Under the pieces are notes generated by a model that was not told where the DNA came from, made no database searches, and worked only from the letters and a program-made list of their open reading frames with translations. A stretch of DNA of 64,000 bases from Deinococcus sp. QL22. Its GTDB lineage: Bacteria > Deinococcota > Deinococci > Deinococcales > Deinococcaceae. The stretch lies in assembly GCF_023370075.1 (NCBI RefSeq), contig NZ_CP097149.1:2974001-3038000 (forward strand), given 5' to 3'. The stretch's first letter is position 1, and each line of letters starts with the position of its first letter. The position numbers and the translations under genes were made by a program. This document shows, in pieces, positions 34,408 to 42,925 of the stretch.

Positions 34408-35076
34408 GTGCCGGAATTCTCGGTTGTTATTCCTGCGCGCAACGAAGCGGTGTATCTGCCCCTGACGTTGCGCGCACTGGAACGTCAGACCCACGCCCCC
34501 CATGAAGTGATTGTCGTCGACAACGGCAGCCGTGACGCCACCGCCGAGGTGGCCCGCTCGTGGGGAGCCACTGTTATTCAGTGCCATGAACGCGGTGTGG
34601 CCCGTGCCCGCCAAACTGGTCTGGACGCCGCACGGGGCGACTGGGTGGCCTCCACCGACGCCGATTCCCTGCCCGCCCCGCAGTGGCTGGAACGCCTGAA
34701 CGCTGCCGCCACAGGCCGGGTGGCCCTCTATGGCCCCATGCGATTTTCGGGGGTGCGCCGCCCGCTGCCGCAGATTTCGGAAGCCGCCTACACCCTGTTT
34801 TTGCGGCTGTGCGTGCTGGCCGACAAACCCAATCTGGCCGGGGCAAACATGGCCTACTCGCGCCTCGCCGCAGATCTGGCGGGCGGATACCCAGATGTCG
34901 AAGCCTACGAGGACATTTTGCTGGGTCAGGCGTTGGCGCGGTTGGGCACGGTGGCCTACGTGCCGGGGGCTCTGGTCGAAACCAGTGCGCGGCGGCTGGA
35001 AGGCGGATTGATTCCCTTCCTGTGGCGGCACGCGCAAAATATCAGCGGTCATACACGAGGCTACTTCGAGGAGTAA
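34408..35076 (+). CDS. Glycosyltransferase family 2
   Basis: A 222-aa GT-A fold enzyme that transfers a sugar from a nucleotide donor. N-terminal [22 protein letters not shown] binds the nucleotide; [13 protein letters not shown] and the metal-binding DXD-type STDADSLP follow. It has no membrane segment, unlike many GT2 enzymes. The GTG start is supported by the leaderless -10. Its last 35 nt overlap, tail to tail, the end of the convergent GT4 gene. Confidence 0.88.
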   Translation: MPEFSVVIPARNEAVYLPLTLRALERQTHAPHEVIVVDNGSRDATAEVARSWGATVIQCHERGVARARQTGLDAARGDWVASTDADSLPAPQWLERLNAAATGRVALYGPMRFSGVRRPLPQISEAAYTLFLRLCVLADKPNLAGANMAYSRLAADLAGGYPDVEAYEDILLGQALARLGTVAYVPGALVETSARRLEGGLIPFLWRHAQNISGHTRGYFEE

Positions 35077-36274
35077 CGGCCTCGGAGGGCAGGGCTAATT
35101 CGGCGCTGCTGGGTGCGCCCAATGCACGGGCGTACACCTCCAGCACCCGCTCGGCGACCCCACCGGGTGTGGTGGTCTGGCCGAAAGCACGTGCCCCCGC
35201 CGACAGCTGTTCCCAGAGATCTGGACTGCCCAACACGTCGCGGGCGTGCCTGACCAGTGCGTTCACGTCGCCGGGCATGGTCAGGTAGCCGCTGCGCCCG
35301 TGTGCCACGCCGCTCAGGGTTCCGCGTGCGCCGACCGCTACCACCGGAACGTCCATCAATTGCGCTTCTTGCAGCACCAGGCCCTGCGTCTCGGTGTCGC
35401 TGGCAAACAGGAACAGTTCCGCGAGGCGGTAATACGCGCCGATCTCTGTCCAGGGACGCACGCCTAAAAAGGTGACGCGCTCCGAGATACCGAGTTGTCG
35501 GGCGTGGGCCTCCAGGTGCGCCCGCTCCGGCCCTTCTCCCAGCAGAACCAGATGAGCGTCAGGCAACTGCGATAGGGTATCCAGCACCAGATCGAAGCGT
35601 TTTTCACGGGCTAGGCGGCCTACACTCAGAATGCGGCGCGTGCCCGCAGGCCAGGGGTTAAGGATTGGCGGCGCGGCTTCCAGGCCTTTGGGGTCGATGC
35701 TGGTCGGAATGACCACCGGGTCACGCACGCCCATGTCGCGCATGACGTCCAGCATTCCTGTGGTGGGCACAATCACCGCGTTGGCCCGTCCGTACAACTG
35801 TCCCGACACCCTCGACACCAGTTTGGTCATCTGGTCAAAGGAAGTCAGTCCTGGCACATAATGCGTGTAGGCCGCCAAATGCGTGTGATAGGTCGCGATG
35901 TGCGGCACCTGCCACTTGCGGGCCAAGCGCACGCCCGCCAGCCCCAGCGTGAGCGGCGTATGCGTATGCACGATGTCGTATTTGCGCTCGAAGTCCTTCC
36001 GGGTGGGCCATGCGAGGCGGTAGGTGGGCAGGAACATGTAGCGCAGGCTGGAAATCCGGTACACGTCGGCGCGGGTATCTACATGTTCGGGAAAATCGGG
36101 GGCCACCACATCCACATGGTGTCCGCGCGCCCGCAGCTCATCGCTGAGCAGGCCCACGCTGGTCACGATGCCGTTCTGGTCGGGCAAAAAGGTATCGGTG
36201 AACAGACCGATTCGCAGCGGGCGCTCGGTCAGGGCCGCGCCTTCTGGAAGAGAAGCAGGCGGAGTCACGCCCAC
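35042..36274 (-). CDS. Glycosyltransferase family 4
   Basis: A 410-aa GT-B enzyme. The N-terminal acceptor domain starts [20 protein letters not shown] and contains [12 protein letters not shown] and [14 protein letters not shown]. The C-terminal donor domain has [35 protein letters not shown] and the conserved E-x7-E at [19 protein letters not shown]. The pattern is that of lipid-directed GT4 enzymes (diacylglycerol glucosyltransferase-like), so glycolipid synthesis is a fair guess. GTG 36274 or GTG 36268 may be the start; a G-rich run before the latter could serve as ribosome binding site. Confidence 0.9.
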   Translation of the reverse strand: MGVTPPASLPEGAALTERPLRIGLFTDTFLPDQNGIVTSVGLLSDELRARGHHVDVVAPDFPEHVDTRADVYRISSLRYMFLPTYRLAWPTRKDFERKYDIVHTHTPLTLGLAGVRLARKWQVPHIATYHTHLAAYTHYVPGLTSFDQMTKLVSRVSGQLYGRANAVIVPTTGMLDVMRDMGVRDPVVIPTSIDPKGLEAAPPILNPWPAGTRRILSVGRLAREKRFDLVLDTLSQLPDAHLVLLGEGPERAHLEAHARQLGISERVTFLGVRPWTEIGAYYRLAELFLFASDTETQGLVLQEAQLMDVPVVAVGARGTLSGVAHGRSGYLTMPGDVNALVRHARDVLGSPDLWEQLSAGARAFGQTTTPGGVAERVLEVYARALGAPSSAELALPSEAVTPRSSLVYDR

Positions 36275-36427
36275 CCCCCGCCGCTACAGGCCATGCTCGC
36301 CGGAGTCCTCGCCACTCTGCACTGGCCCTTGGAGATAAAGGAAAACTGAAGCATCGTTAGACAGGAGCATACCGTGATCAGCATGAGAGCGTACTGTCAG
36401 ATGGGTGCAACCCTGCGCCAATACCGT

Positions 36428-36433
36428 TACAGT
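36428..36433 (+). promoter_or_regulatory. -10 hexamer TACAGT, leaderless promoter
   Basis: TACAGT ends 7 nt before ATG 36441. Confidence 0.5.
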
Positions 36434-36440
36434 CGTGCAG

Positions 36441-37475
36441 ATGCTCACCGCTGCTTTCCCTTGGATCACGCCTTCTTTGCTGCGTGCAGGTGCGTTCGGT
36501 ACGCTCTACGGCGGCGCTCCGGGCGATCCTGCCACCGGCCTGACCGTGCCTGTGGAGTCGGCGGCAGAACTGGAAACCGTGTTGCGGGTACTAGAAGAAG
36601 CCAAGCTGGGAGCCACATTGCTGGTTCCGGTGGACTTGGCCCGCGTTGCCCCAGAATTGTTGCGGGCCGCCGTGCAAGCCGGACACGAGATCGCCGGAAC
36701 TGGGCCTCCAATTGGAATAAGCAAGCTGGAAGCAGCGGCAGGTCAGCCCGTGACCGTGTGGGCGTTGGAAGGAGCGGCGCTGACCCGTAAGAATCTAGCG
36801 GCGCTGATGCACCATGGCGTGCGCCCTCTCCCCTTTCCGCAGGCGGCAGCGCAACCGGGTCAGACGGTGCGGGTACTTCCGGCAGAGTTGGCGGCGACTC
36901 TGACCGAACTGAAGACACTGGGCTACCGCCCCGCGCCTGTGCGGGCCATTCCCGGCCTGCGCTCCGCCAAGCCCCGTGACCTGCTGATCCACGTTTACAG
37001 CCGCACCGTAGAAGACCGCTTTGCCCGTGACCATCATGTGATTGACCTCGCCCAACGCGCCGACGCCGTGATGCGCGTGGCTCCGCGCTCCGAGGTGATG
37101 CCGCCGCTGCCCTTGCCGCCGCACACACCCACCGCCGAATTGCATCTGCACTCGCCGCGCATCGTGGGCATCAACGCCCGCAGTTCTCTGGCCGCCTACC
37201 GCGCCTACCAACGCAGCTTGAAAGACGTAGCGGCGGCCCTGCAAACCCGTCCGGAATTGCAAGGTGCTCAGGCCGTGTACGCCGTCACTCTGTTCCATAG
37301 TCCGCTGGAAAGGAACGGCTTTACCCTGCTGGACTTGCCGCCCCAGCAGGCGCGGTGGTTCGGCTTCGGCTTCCGCCTGTTGCGGGCGGTCTACGGCACG
37401 CCCAAACCGCCGAGCGAGGGGACGCCGAAAATGGCTTGGATGACGCGGGAAGCGTTTGTGGCGCGGCATGGGTAG
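36441..37475 (+). CDS. Deacetylase-like protein with YkoP-like C-terminal domain
   Basis: A 344-aa protein. The first half looks like a decayed NodB domain: the block GATLLVPVDLARVAPELLRAAVQAGHEIAGTG copies the family's second strand-helix-GHEI region, but the Asp-Asp and His-x3-His metal motifs are absent. Residues about 240-325 (LHLHSPRIVGINARSSLAAY, YAVTLFHSPLERNGF, FGFGFRLLRAVYG) match the YkoP-like domain found next to glycosyltransferases in Firmicutes. It lies beside GT2, GT4 and a true deacetylase. A non-catalytic glycan-binding or lipid-sugar role is my inference. ATG 36441 is set by the leaderless -10; the longer frame begins at 36405. Confidence 0.75.
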   Translation: MLTAAFPWITPSLLRAGAFGTLYGGAPGDPATGLTVPVESAAELETVLRVLEEAKLGATLLVPVDLARVAPELLRAAVQAGHEIAGTGPPIGISKLEAAAGQPVTVWALEGAALTRKNLAALMHHGVRPLPFPQAAAQPGQTVRVLPAELAATLTELKTLGYRPAPVRAIPGLRSAKPRDLLIHVYSRTVEDRFARDHHVIDLAQRADAVMRVAPRSEVMPPLPLPPHTPTAELHLHSPRIVGINARSSLAAYRAYQRSLKDVAAALQTRPELQGAQAVYAVTLFHSPLERNGFTLLDLPPQQARWFGFGFRLLRAVYGTPKPPSEGTPKMAWMTREAFVARHG

Positions 37476-37488
37476 AGTGTTAAGCTTC

Positions 37489-37923
37489 TCAGACCCAATA
37501 TTTTTGTCCGCCGTATTCAATAAACTTCATCAAAAATTCGCTCAACCGATCAGCAACAATAGGCCACTCATTTCTGGCGTCAAGCGGCTGAAAAATACTG
37601 ACTTGCCCGAATTTGTCCTTATCTAGGGAGACAAGCAGCTTCTCTTGATCGCCTAAAAACTCGCCAATGACTAACTTCAAAGCTGAAATTTCAGTTGGAT
37701 ATAAACTCTTGACAAGTTGGGTTTCAGACAAACACCATTCCAAATGATGAATGACTAAACCCCATTGACCATAGACGATATCCTCATGTATCGCCGTTCT
37801 GAACGAGATGCGCCACAAATCCAATAAATCCTGAGGGTCATTATATGTGCTTTGATCTTCCGCTCTTCTAGCGGTGAGAACGATAGATGATACATACTGT
37901 GTGTTATCTGTCCCAGAGGACAC
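37489..37923 (-). CDS. AT-rich orphan ORF, unknown function
   Basis: A 144-aa soluble protein with no recognised family. Its base and codon use stand out: many A/T-ending codons and long AT runs, unlike the GC-rich neighbours, and the flanks (to about 38000) are also AT-rich. That suggests recent transfer. The sequence is rich in aromatic and acidic residues (VYGQWGLVIHHLEWCLSETQ, FIEYGGQKYWV). Size, composition and isolation would suit a toxin-immunity-like or small orphan protein, but I have no positive evidence. GTG 37923 is the probable start; GAGGG is only 2 nt away, so initiation is unclear. Confidence 0.65.
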   Translation of the reverse strand: MSSGTDNTQYVSSIVLTARRAEDQSTYNDPQDLLDLWRISFRTAIHEDIVYGQWGLVIHHLEWCLSETQLVKSLYPTEISALKLVIGEFLGDQEKLLVSLDKDKFGQVSIFQPLDARNEWPIVADRLSEFLMKFIEYGGQKYWV

Positions 37924-38024
37924 CCTCGGTAGGCTTAAAATCTTTTCAGTAACTGTTTTTTTATAGTGAGACTTCTCGACATTTCAGCATCTCCGATAAT
38001 TCCAGGTGAAGAGCGGTTTTCCGC

Positions 38025-40988
38025 TCACCCCGGCAACGTAAACACCAGCGTCGTTCCCTGTCCCGGCACACTCTCCACGTCCAGTTCACCGCCTGCCAAC
38101 GCCACCCGTTCTCGCAGACCAATCAAACCCAAATGTCCGGCCTGAGCGCGGGCCTGTGCCTGATCTTGAGTAAAACCTTGCCCATCGTCGGTGATGGCGA
38201 CCCGCACCCCTTCGGGCGTGTACTGCACGCGAATGGCGGCACTCAGGGCGCGGGCGTGCTTATCTACGTTGTTCAGGGCCTCCTGAGCCAGCCGGAACAC
38301 GGTCAGTTCGATGGTGGGCGGCAGTCGGCGGTCTTGCCCGGCCACCTCCAGGCGCGTATCGGTGACGGCCTGGGTCGCCAGCCATTCCAGCGCGGGTAGC
38401 AGGCCAAGGTCGTCCAGCACACTGGGGCGCAGGTTACGGGCAAAGCGGCGCACGCTTTCTATGGCGTTGTCGAGGTCAGCGCGGATGTCGTCTGCGCGGG
38501 CGCGTTGCTCGCCGGTCAGGTCGCGGGCCAGGCGGGCCACCCGGCGGGTCGTGGCAGTCAGCACCTGCGCGGTGTCGTCGTGCAGTTCGCGGCTGATGCG
38601 GCGGCGTTCTTCCTCCTGCGCCTGCGTAAACAGCGTCAGGTAGGTGCGGAGTTCGCTCTGACGGCTGGTGGCGGCCTCCAGCGCCTGCCCACGCCGGGTA
38701 ATCTCGTCGGCCAGCGTCTGCAATTCGCTGAGGTCACGGGCTACCATCAGCACCGAGGGCGCGGCGGCGGGCTGTCCGGGCGTTCGCACGGCACTCAGAC
38801 GCACTTCCAACCGAATGGGATGCCCACCCGGAAGATCGGTGCCGCCCACCTCTATTTCGGCGCGGCCCCCCACGGCACGCACGCGGGCAGCGTCCAGCGC
38901 GGCGTGCAGCGCGGGGCGAGTGGCGGGAGTTGCCAGCATCAGCAGCGGTTGCCCGGTCAGCGGCCCCAGATGTGGCCCCAGCAGCGCGGTACTGGCGGGG
39001 TTGGCATAGGTGATCACACCGCCCGCGTCGGCAGACAGGATCAGGTCGTGCGCCCCTTCTGCCAACTGACGGTAGCGGGCTTCCTCGCGGGCCAGGGCCG
39101 ACAGCAGCCGCTCGCGGGTCAGCGTCAGGGCGATCTGGTCGGCCACCGAGCGGGCCAGTTGCAGCACCCGGTCGCTGGGCGGGTCGGTGCCGGGGTCGTC
39201 GGCGTACAGGAAGCCCAGCACATCGTCGCCACTCCGCAGGGGCACGATCAGGGCGCTGCGGGCCACCGGAAGCGCGTGCTTACGCGTCAGCGGGCGCGGC
39301 CCCCGGCCCAGTTGGGCATTCAGCCCGGCCAGATCAGCTTCGCTGGGCAAGTGCAGATTGAAGGCGGCGCAGCGGCTCACGCTTCCGGCTTCGTTGGTCA
39401 GGGCAATCAGGCCGCGTGTGGCATTCATTGCCAGCACCGACAGGCGCACCGCTTCGGTCAGGCCCGCGTCCGACTGGTCTTCGGCCAGCAGGCGGCCCAC
39501 GTTCAGCAGCACGGCAGCCTCTCGCTCGCGGCGCAGTTCTTCTTCGTACAGGCGGGCGTTGGCTATGGCGAGGCTGGCCTGAGCCGCGAAGACTTCTGCC
39601 AGCGCCAGATCGTCGGCGTCCAGCGGCAACGGCTCGCGGAAATACAGCGTCAAGGCCCCGAAAATGCCCGCACCTGTTTGCAGCGGCAACCCCACCACGC
39701 CCCGGAACGGGTAGGCCCCCTGCGCCAGCAGTTGCCGGGTGTAGCGGCTGCCTCCGCCGAGGCCTCCCGTAATGGCGCCCTCGGTCTGGGGGTCGGCGTG
39801 GTCGCGCGGCAGGTCGCGGGCAGCCACCATTGCGCGGCGTTCCACCGCCCCGCCCGTCACGCCCGCCCCCACTTTGGCCCGCACCCGCAGCACGTATTCG
39901 CTGGGCAGGCCCACGGCGTTGCGGATGATCAGGGTTCGTCCGTCCGGCAGGAGTTCGGACACACCCGCAGCATCGGCGCGGAACAGGGTCACGGCCCGCT
40001 CCAGCAGTTGCGCCAGCGTATCGGCCAGATGCAGGCTGCCCGCCAATGCCGCGCCCGCCTCGCGCAGAGCCTCAGCAGCCTCACGTTTGCGGGTTTCTAT
40101 GCCGTACAGGCGGGCATTGTCTATGGCAAGGCTGGCTTGCTCGGCCAGCGCCAGCACGAGGCGGGCGTCGTCGTCGGTGGCGCTGGCTCCTGGCGTGCGG
40201 CTATCTACATACAGCAGACCCAAGGGTCGCCCCCGCGCCGTCAGGGGTGCAATCACCGCTGCCACCGGGTTCAGTTCGGCCAGCCCAGCCGCCAGGGGCG
40301 TGCCCGCATCCCGCCCGCGCTCGAACCGGATGGCCTCGCCGCGCTGCACCAGCCGTTCAAAGCTGACCGGGCCGACGCCGATGCCGCCCGAGAACTCGCC
40401 CTCAAAGCCGTGCGTATAAATCTCTCCGGTGCGTGCGCCCGCTTCCCCAAATTCGCTGAACAGGCCCACGAAGGCCCGCCCGAAGCCGAGGGCCAACGCT
40501 GCGCTGCGGGCCGTGACCGTCAGCACTTCCGGCAAATCGAGGCTTCCGCCGAGGCTGCGAACCAGGCCTTCCACCGTTTCGGCCACCCGGCCCCGCCCCC
40601 GCCGGGCTTCCCGCGCCTGCACGCCCTCCAGCGCCAGTGCCAGCAGCGGCGCAAGCCCCAGCAGGCTGTCTACGCCCGCCGGATCAGCGCCCACGAATTC
40701 CAATACCCCCGCGCCAAAGGGCAGGCAGGCCAACATGCCTTCCTCCAGCACCTCGCCGCTCGCCAACGCCCGCGCCGCCAGGGTTCCGTCGCTGAGGGCC
40801 AGCCCGCGCCCTTCCTCGGCCACAGGCACCAGCGAACCGCCCGACACCGCCCACACCCGCACGCCGTGCGCCCGCACCGTGCGGCAGGCGTACTCGGCCA
40901 GCGCCGCGCCATAGGTCTGAACATCCAGCGCAGCACTGAGGCTGGGTGGAAAGGCAGGCAGAGGAAGTGCAGACGGCACAGCAGTCAT
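38025..40988 (-). CDS. Multi-GAF/PAS sensor histidine kinase (NarL/DesK type)
   Basis: A 987-aa cytoplasmic kinase with no membrane segment. In order: an N-terminal GAF-like region (about residues 20-135), three further GAF domains (about 145-300, 310-490, 500-645; repeated AxQASLAIxNARLY ends), a PAS domain (about 655-775, [15 protein letters not shown]), a HisKA_3 dimerisation/phosphoacceptor helix with His in [16 protein letters not shown], and a HATPase domain ([40 protein letters not shown]). It should phosphorylate a LuxR/NarL-type response regulator, not present next to it. Start ATG 40988: TAAACT stands 10 nt upstream. Confidence 0.92.
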   Translation of the reverse strand: MTAVPSALPLPAFPPSLSAALDVQTYGAALAEYACRTVRAHGVRVWAVSGGSLVPVAEEGRGLALSDGTLAARALASGEVLEEGMLACLPFGAGVLEFVGADPAGVDSLLGLAPLLALALEGVQAREARRGRGRVAETVEGLVRSLGGSLDLPEVLTVTARSAALALGFGRAFVGLFSEFGEAGARTGEIYTHGFEGEFSGGIGVGPVSFERLVQRGEAIRFERGRDAGTPLAAGLAELNPVAAVIAPLTARGRPLGLLYVDSRTPGASATDDDARLVLALAEQASLAIDNARLYGIETRKREAAEALREAGAALAGSLHLADTLAQLLERAVTLFRADAAGVSELLPDGRTLIIRNAVGLPSEYVLRVRAKVGAGVTGGAVERRAMVAARDLPRDHADPQTEGAITGGLGGGSRYTRQLLAQGAYPFRGVVGLPLQTGAGIFGALTLYFREPLPLDADDLALAEVFAAQASLAIANARLYEEELRREREAAVLLNVGRLLAEDQSDAGLTEAVRLSVLAMNATRGLIALTNEAGSVSRCAAFNLHLPSEADLAGLNAQLGRGPRPLTRKHALPVARSALIVPLRSGDDVLGFLYADDPGTDPPSDRVLQLARSVADQIALTLTRERLLSALAREEARYRQLAEGAHDLILSADAGGVITYANPASTALLGPHLGPLTGQPLLMLATPATRPALHAALDAARVRAVGGRAEIEVGGTDLPGGHPIRLEVRLSAVRTPGQPAAAPSVLMVARDLSELQTLADEITRRGQALEAATSRQSELRTYLTLFTQAQEEERRRISRELHDDTAQVLTATTRRVARLARDLTGEQRARADDIRADLDNAIESVRRFARNLRPSVLDDLGLLPALEWLATQAVTDTRLEVAGQDRRLPPTIELTVFRLAQEALNNVDKHARALSAAIRVQYTPEGVRVAITDDGQGFTQDQAQARAQAGHLGLIGLRERVALAGGELDVESVPGQGTTLVFTLPG

Positions 40989-40997
40989 GGTTGGGCA

Positions 40998-41004
40998 TAG
41001 TTTA
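40998..41004. promoter_or_regulatory. Overlapping divergent -10 elements (TAGTTT forward, TAAACT reverse)
   Basis: The 7-bp string TAGTTTA reads TAGTTT on the plus strand (40998-41003, 7 nt before VOC ATG 41011) and TAAACT on the minus strand (40999-41004, 10 nt before the kinase ATG 40988). The two genes thus share one bidirectional promoter core. Confidence 0.6.
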
Positions 41005-41010
41005 GGACGC

Positions 41011-41445
41011 ATGACCAGTCAAGCCATCGTGCCTGAGTTGTACGTATCCGACTTGACGCGCAGTCTTGCCTTCTATGTCAGCGTGATCGGCTTTAGAGTG
41101 CGGTACGCCCGGCCAGAAGAACGCTTTGTGTATCTGGAATTGGACGGAGCCGAGCTGATGCTGGAACAACCTACCTTGTCCGAACGCACCTTTTTAGCGG
41201 GCGAATTGGTGTTCCCGTATGGCCGAGGCATGAATTTGTCTGTGCCTGTGCCGGATGCAGACGCCGTATATGGGCGGGTCAAGCAGGCCAACGCCTCCAT
41301 TTTGCTGCCCCTAGAGGAACGCTGGTATCAGCAGAATTCCCAAGAAGTGGGGAACCGTCAATTCGTGGTGGCTGATCCTGACGGCTATCTGCTGCGCTTG
41401 GTGCAAAGCTTGGGCTACCGTCCCGCTTCAGACCGCAGGCCTTGA
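41011..41445 (+). CDS. VOC-superfamily protein (bleomycin-resistance/glyoxalase type)
   Basis: A 144-aa protein with two beta-alpha-beta-beta-beta modules. [23 protein letters not shown] opens the first and [15 protein letters not shown] follows; [19 protein letters not shown] closes the second. It resembles bleomycin-resistance proteins, which bind and sequester the drug as a dimer, more than metal-dependent glyoxalases. Actual ligand unknown. The leaderless -10 sets ATG 41011 over the longer frame from 40987, which overlaps the divergent kinase gene. Confidence 0.85.
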   Translation: MTSQAIVPELYVSDLTRSLAFYVSVIGFRVRYARPEERFVYLELDGAELMLEQPTLSERTFLAGELVFPYGRGMNLSVPVPDADAVYGRVKQANASILLPLEERWYQQNSQEVGNRQFVVADPDGYLLRLVQSLGYRPASDRRP

Positions 41446-41500
41446 GTCCAGCCTGAACCCCTCCTGAGTGCGTCCTCATCTGTTCATGAGAAATGCGGGT

Positions 41501-41506
41501 TAGGAT
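41501..41506 (+). promoter_or_regulatory. -10 hexamer TAGGAT, leaderless promoter of the LEA-like gene
   Basis: TAGGAT ends 7 nt before ATG 41514. Confidence 0.6.
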
Positions 41507-41513
41507 TTCTCAT

Positions 41514-42164
41514 ATGTTTGACCGAGATGACCATCATTTTCCCGTAAAACGCCTCCTGCTGCTGGGCGCACTGATCGGCGCAGGTGCTTATTACCTGAGC
41601 CGCGAACAGAACCGCAAGGCGCTGGATCAGAAGCTGGCCGATTTGGGCCTGAAAGACACCGTGCACGACATGGGCGACAGCGTGGCTAAGGGCTGGGAGA
41701 AGACCAAAGACGCTGCCCAGCACGCAGGCGACGTCATTGCCGACAAAGCCGGTGAAGTGAAGGACGCTGCCGCTGGTGGTGCAGACGCCGCCGCAGCCAA
41801 AGCCAAGGAAGTTGCAGGCGACGTGAAAGCCGCCGTGACCGGAGCCGCCGAAAAAGCTAAAGACGCTGCCTCTGACGTAGCTGCCGACGCCAAGGACAAG
41901 GCAGGAGACGTGAAGGCGGACGCCCAGAAAGAAGGCCAGAAGTTTGTAGACACGGCCAAGGACAAGGCGCAGGACGCGACCGTACAGGCTGGCAAAGCTG
42001 TAGACGCCGCCAAAGACAAGGCGCAGGACGTGGCCGCAAATGCTCAGAAGGCTGCCGACAACGCCCAGAACAAAGCCGCCGATGGAGCCGCCGACGCCAA
42101 AGCCAAAGCGAACGAAGTCAAGGCTGATGTGAAGGGTGCTGTTCAGGACGCTAAAAAGGGCTGA
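41514..42164 (+). CDS. LEA-like (group 3) Ala/Lys/Asp repeat protein with N-terminal membrane anchor
   Basis: A 216-aa protein. Residues 12-29 (VKRLLLLGALIGAGAYYLS) form a short membrane helix; residues about 50-216 are a long run of 11-residue-type repeats such as KAKDAASDVAADAKDKAGDV and AKDKAQDVAANAQKAADNAQ, almost free of aromatic residues after residue 55. This is the amphipathic-helix pattern of group 3 LEA (late embryogenesis abundant) proteins, which protect membranes and enzymes in desiccation; LEA-like proteins are known in Deinococcus. A coiled-coil or apolipoprotein-like envelope role is the alternative. Transcribed from a leaderless promoter. Confidence 0.82.
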   Translation: MFDRDDHHFPVKRLLLLGALIGAGAYYLSREQNRKALDQKLADLGLKDTVHDMGDSVAKGWEKTKDAAQHAGDVIADKAGEVKDAAAGGADAAAAKAKEVAGDVKAAVTGAAEKAKDAASDVAADAKDKAGDVKADAQKEGQKFVDTAKDKAQDATVQAGKAVDAAKDKAQDVAANAQKAADNAQNKAADGAADAKAKANEVKADVKGAVQDAKKG

Positions 42165-42320
42165 AGCTCGCGACTTGATCGGAATTCCTCTCTGCTCCTT
42201 AGGTGAGTGGAGGGGTTTTGTTTTGTGGGCTGGTAAGGGCGAAGGGCAATCGCTGCGCTCATTCACCCCCTCCCAACCTCCCCCCTCAAGGGGGAGGGGC
42301 TAAAATCAAGACACCCCAGA

Positions 42321-42496
42321 TCGTCCCCGCCCACGTCAGTGTGAGACTGTCGTCCACGTAGTGGGCGGGCCAATTCCACCGTCAAGACGACTGGCAATGC
42401 CGCTTCAAGAGAAGGATTCAGCCGACTCGAAATGCGACAAGATCAATCCTCCTCAGCGGAGCGACAAACTCCCCTGACCCCTTTGGGGGCGGGGGC
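42321..42496 (+). repeat. Dispersed repeat, copy B
   Basis: About 175 bp whose reverse complement matches 27581-27752 block for block (GTCCCCGCCC, GTCAGTGTGAG, GTCCACGTAGTGGGCGGGCC, CCGCTTCAAG, TCAGCCGACTC, AATGCGACAAGATCAATCCT). Relative to copy A it is inverted. It lies in an intergenic space, like copy A. Identity of the family unknown. Confidence 0.75.
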
Positions 42497-42592
42497 GGGG
42501 GGGTGGTGGAAACGTGGCAGCAACCCACAAAACCCGCCAAACAAAAACACCACACCGTAACCCCTGCCCCGCCACCTTTCGGCCAACTTCGC

Positions 42593-42598
42593 TACACT
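42593..42598 (+). promoter_or_regulatory. -10 hexamer TACACT, leaderless promoter of clpS-clpA
   Basis: TACACT ends 6 nt before ATG 42605. Confidence 0.65.
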
Positions 42599-42604
42599 GC
42601 CCCC

Positions 42605-42925
42605 ATGACGCGCCGGAACACTCCAGACAGCGGCACGCAAACGCTAGACCGCACGACGACGCAGCGCCCGCGCCTTTACCGGGTCTTGCTGATCAACGAC
42701 GATTACACCCCGATGGACTTCGTGGTGATGGTGCTGGAACGCTATTTCCGCAAGGGTGAGCAGGAAGCGCAATTGGTCATGTTGGCCGTGCATCACAAGG
42801 GGCGCGGCGTGGCGGGCGTGTATACCCGCGAGGTGGCCGAAACGAAGGTGGCGCAGGTGACGGCCCACGCGCGGCAGGAAGGCTTTCCGCTGATGCTGGT
42901 GGCCGAGCCAGAGGGAGAAGACTAG
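42605..42925 (+). CDS. clpS: ClpS, ATP-dependent Clp protease adaptor
   Basis: A 106-aa N-end-rule adaptor that docks on the N-domain of ClpA and delivers substrates with destabilising N-terminal residues. After a flexible 25-residue N-terminus the fold shows [20 protein letters not shown], with the Asn-Asp binding-pocket residues, then [20 protein letters not shown]. The start is fixed by the leaderless -10 at 42593; a longer frame from 42503 enters repeat B. Its stop overlaps the clpA GTG by one base (TAGTG). Confidence 0.95.
   Translation: MTRRNTPDSGTQTLDRTTTQRPRLYRVLLINDDYTPMDFVVMVLERYFRKGEQEAQLVMLAVHHKGRGVAGVYTREVAETKVAQVTAHARQEGFPLMLVAEPEGED

Larger units (their letters stand above)
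42165..42604. other. 440-bp gene-free stretch: hairpin, dispersed repeat B, clpS promoter
   Basis: From left to right: a T-rich run after the LEA-like stop (GGGGTTTTGTTTT near 42213) that may end its transcript; a GC-rich hairpin CCTCCCCC/GGGGGAGG (42277-42284, 42290-42297) of a kind common in Deinococcus spacers; dispersed repeat copy B (42321-42496); and the -10 of clpS at 42593. No plausible coding frame. Confidence 0.6.

Noticed and set aside
38505..41000. 831-codon open frame antisense to the histidine kinase
   Set aside because: Composition is that of a shadow frame (Gln, His, Arg, Gly rich); the opposite strand encodes clear GAF, PAS and kinase domains.
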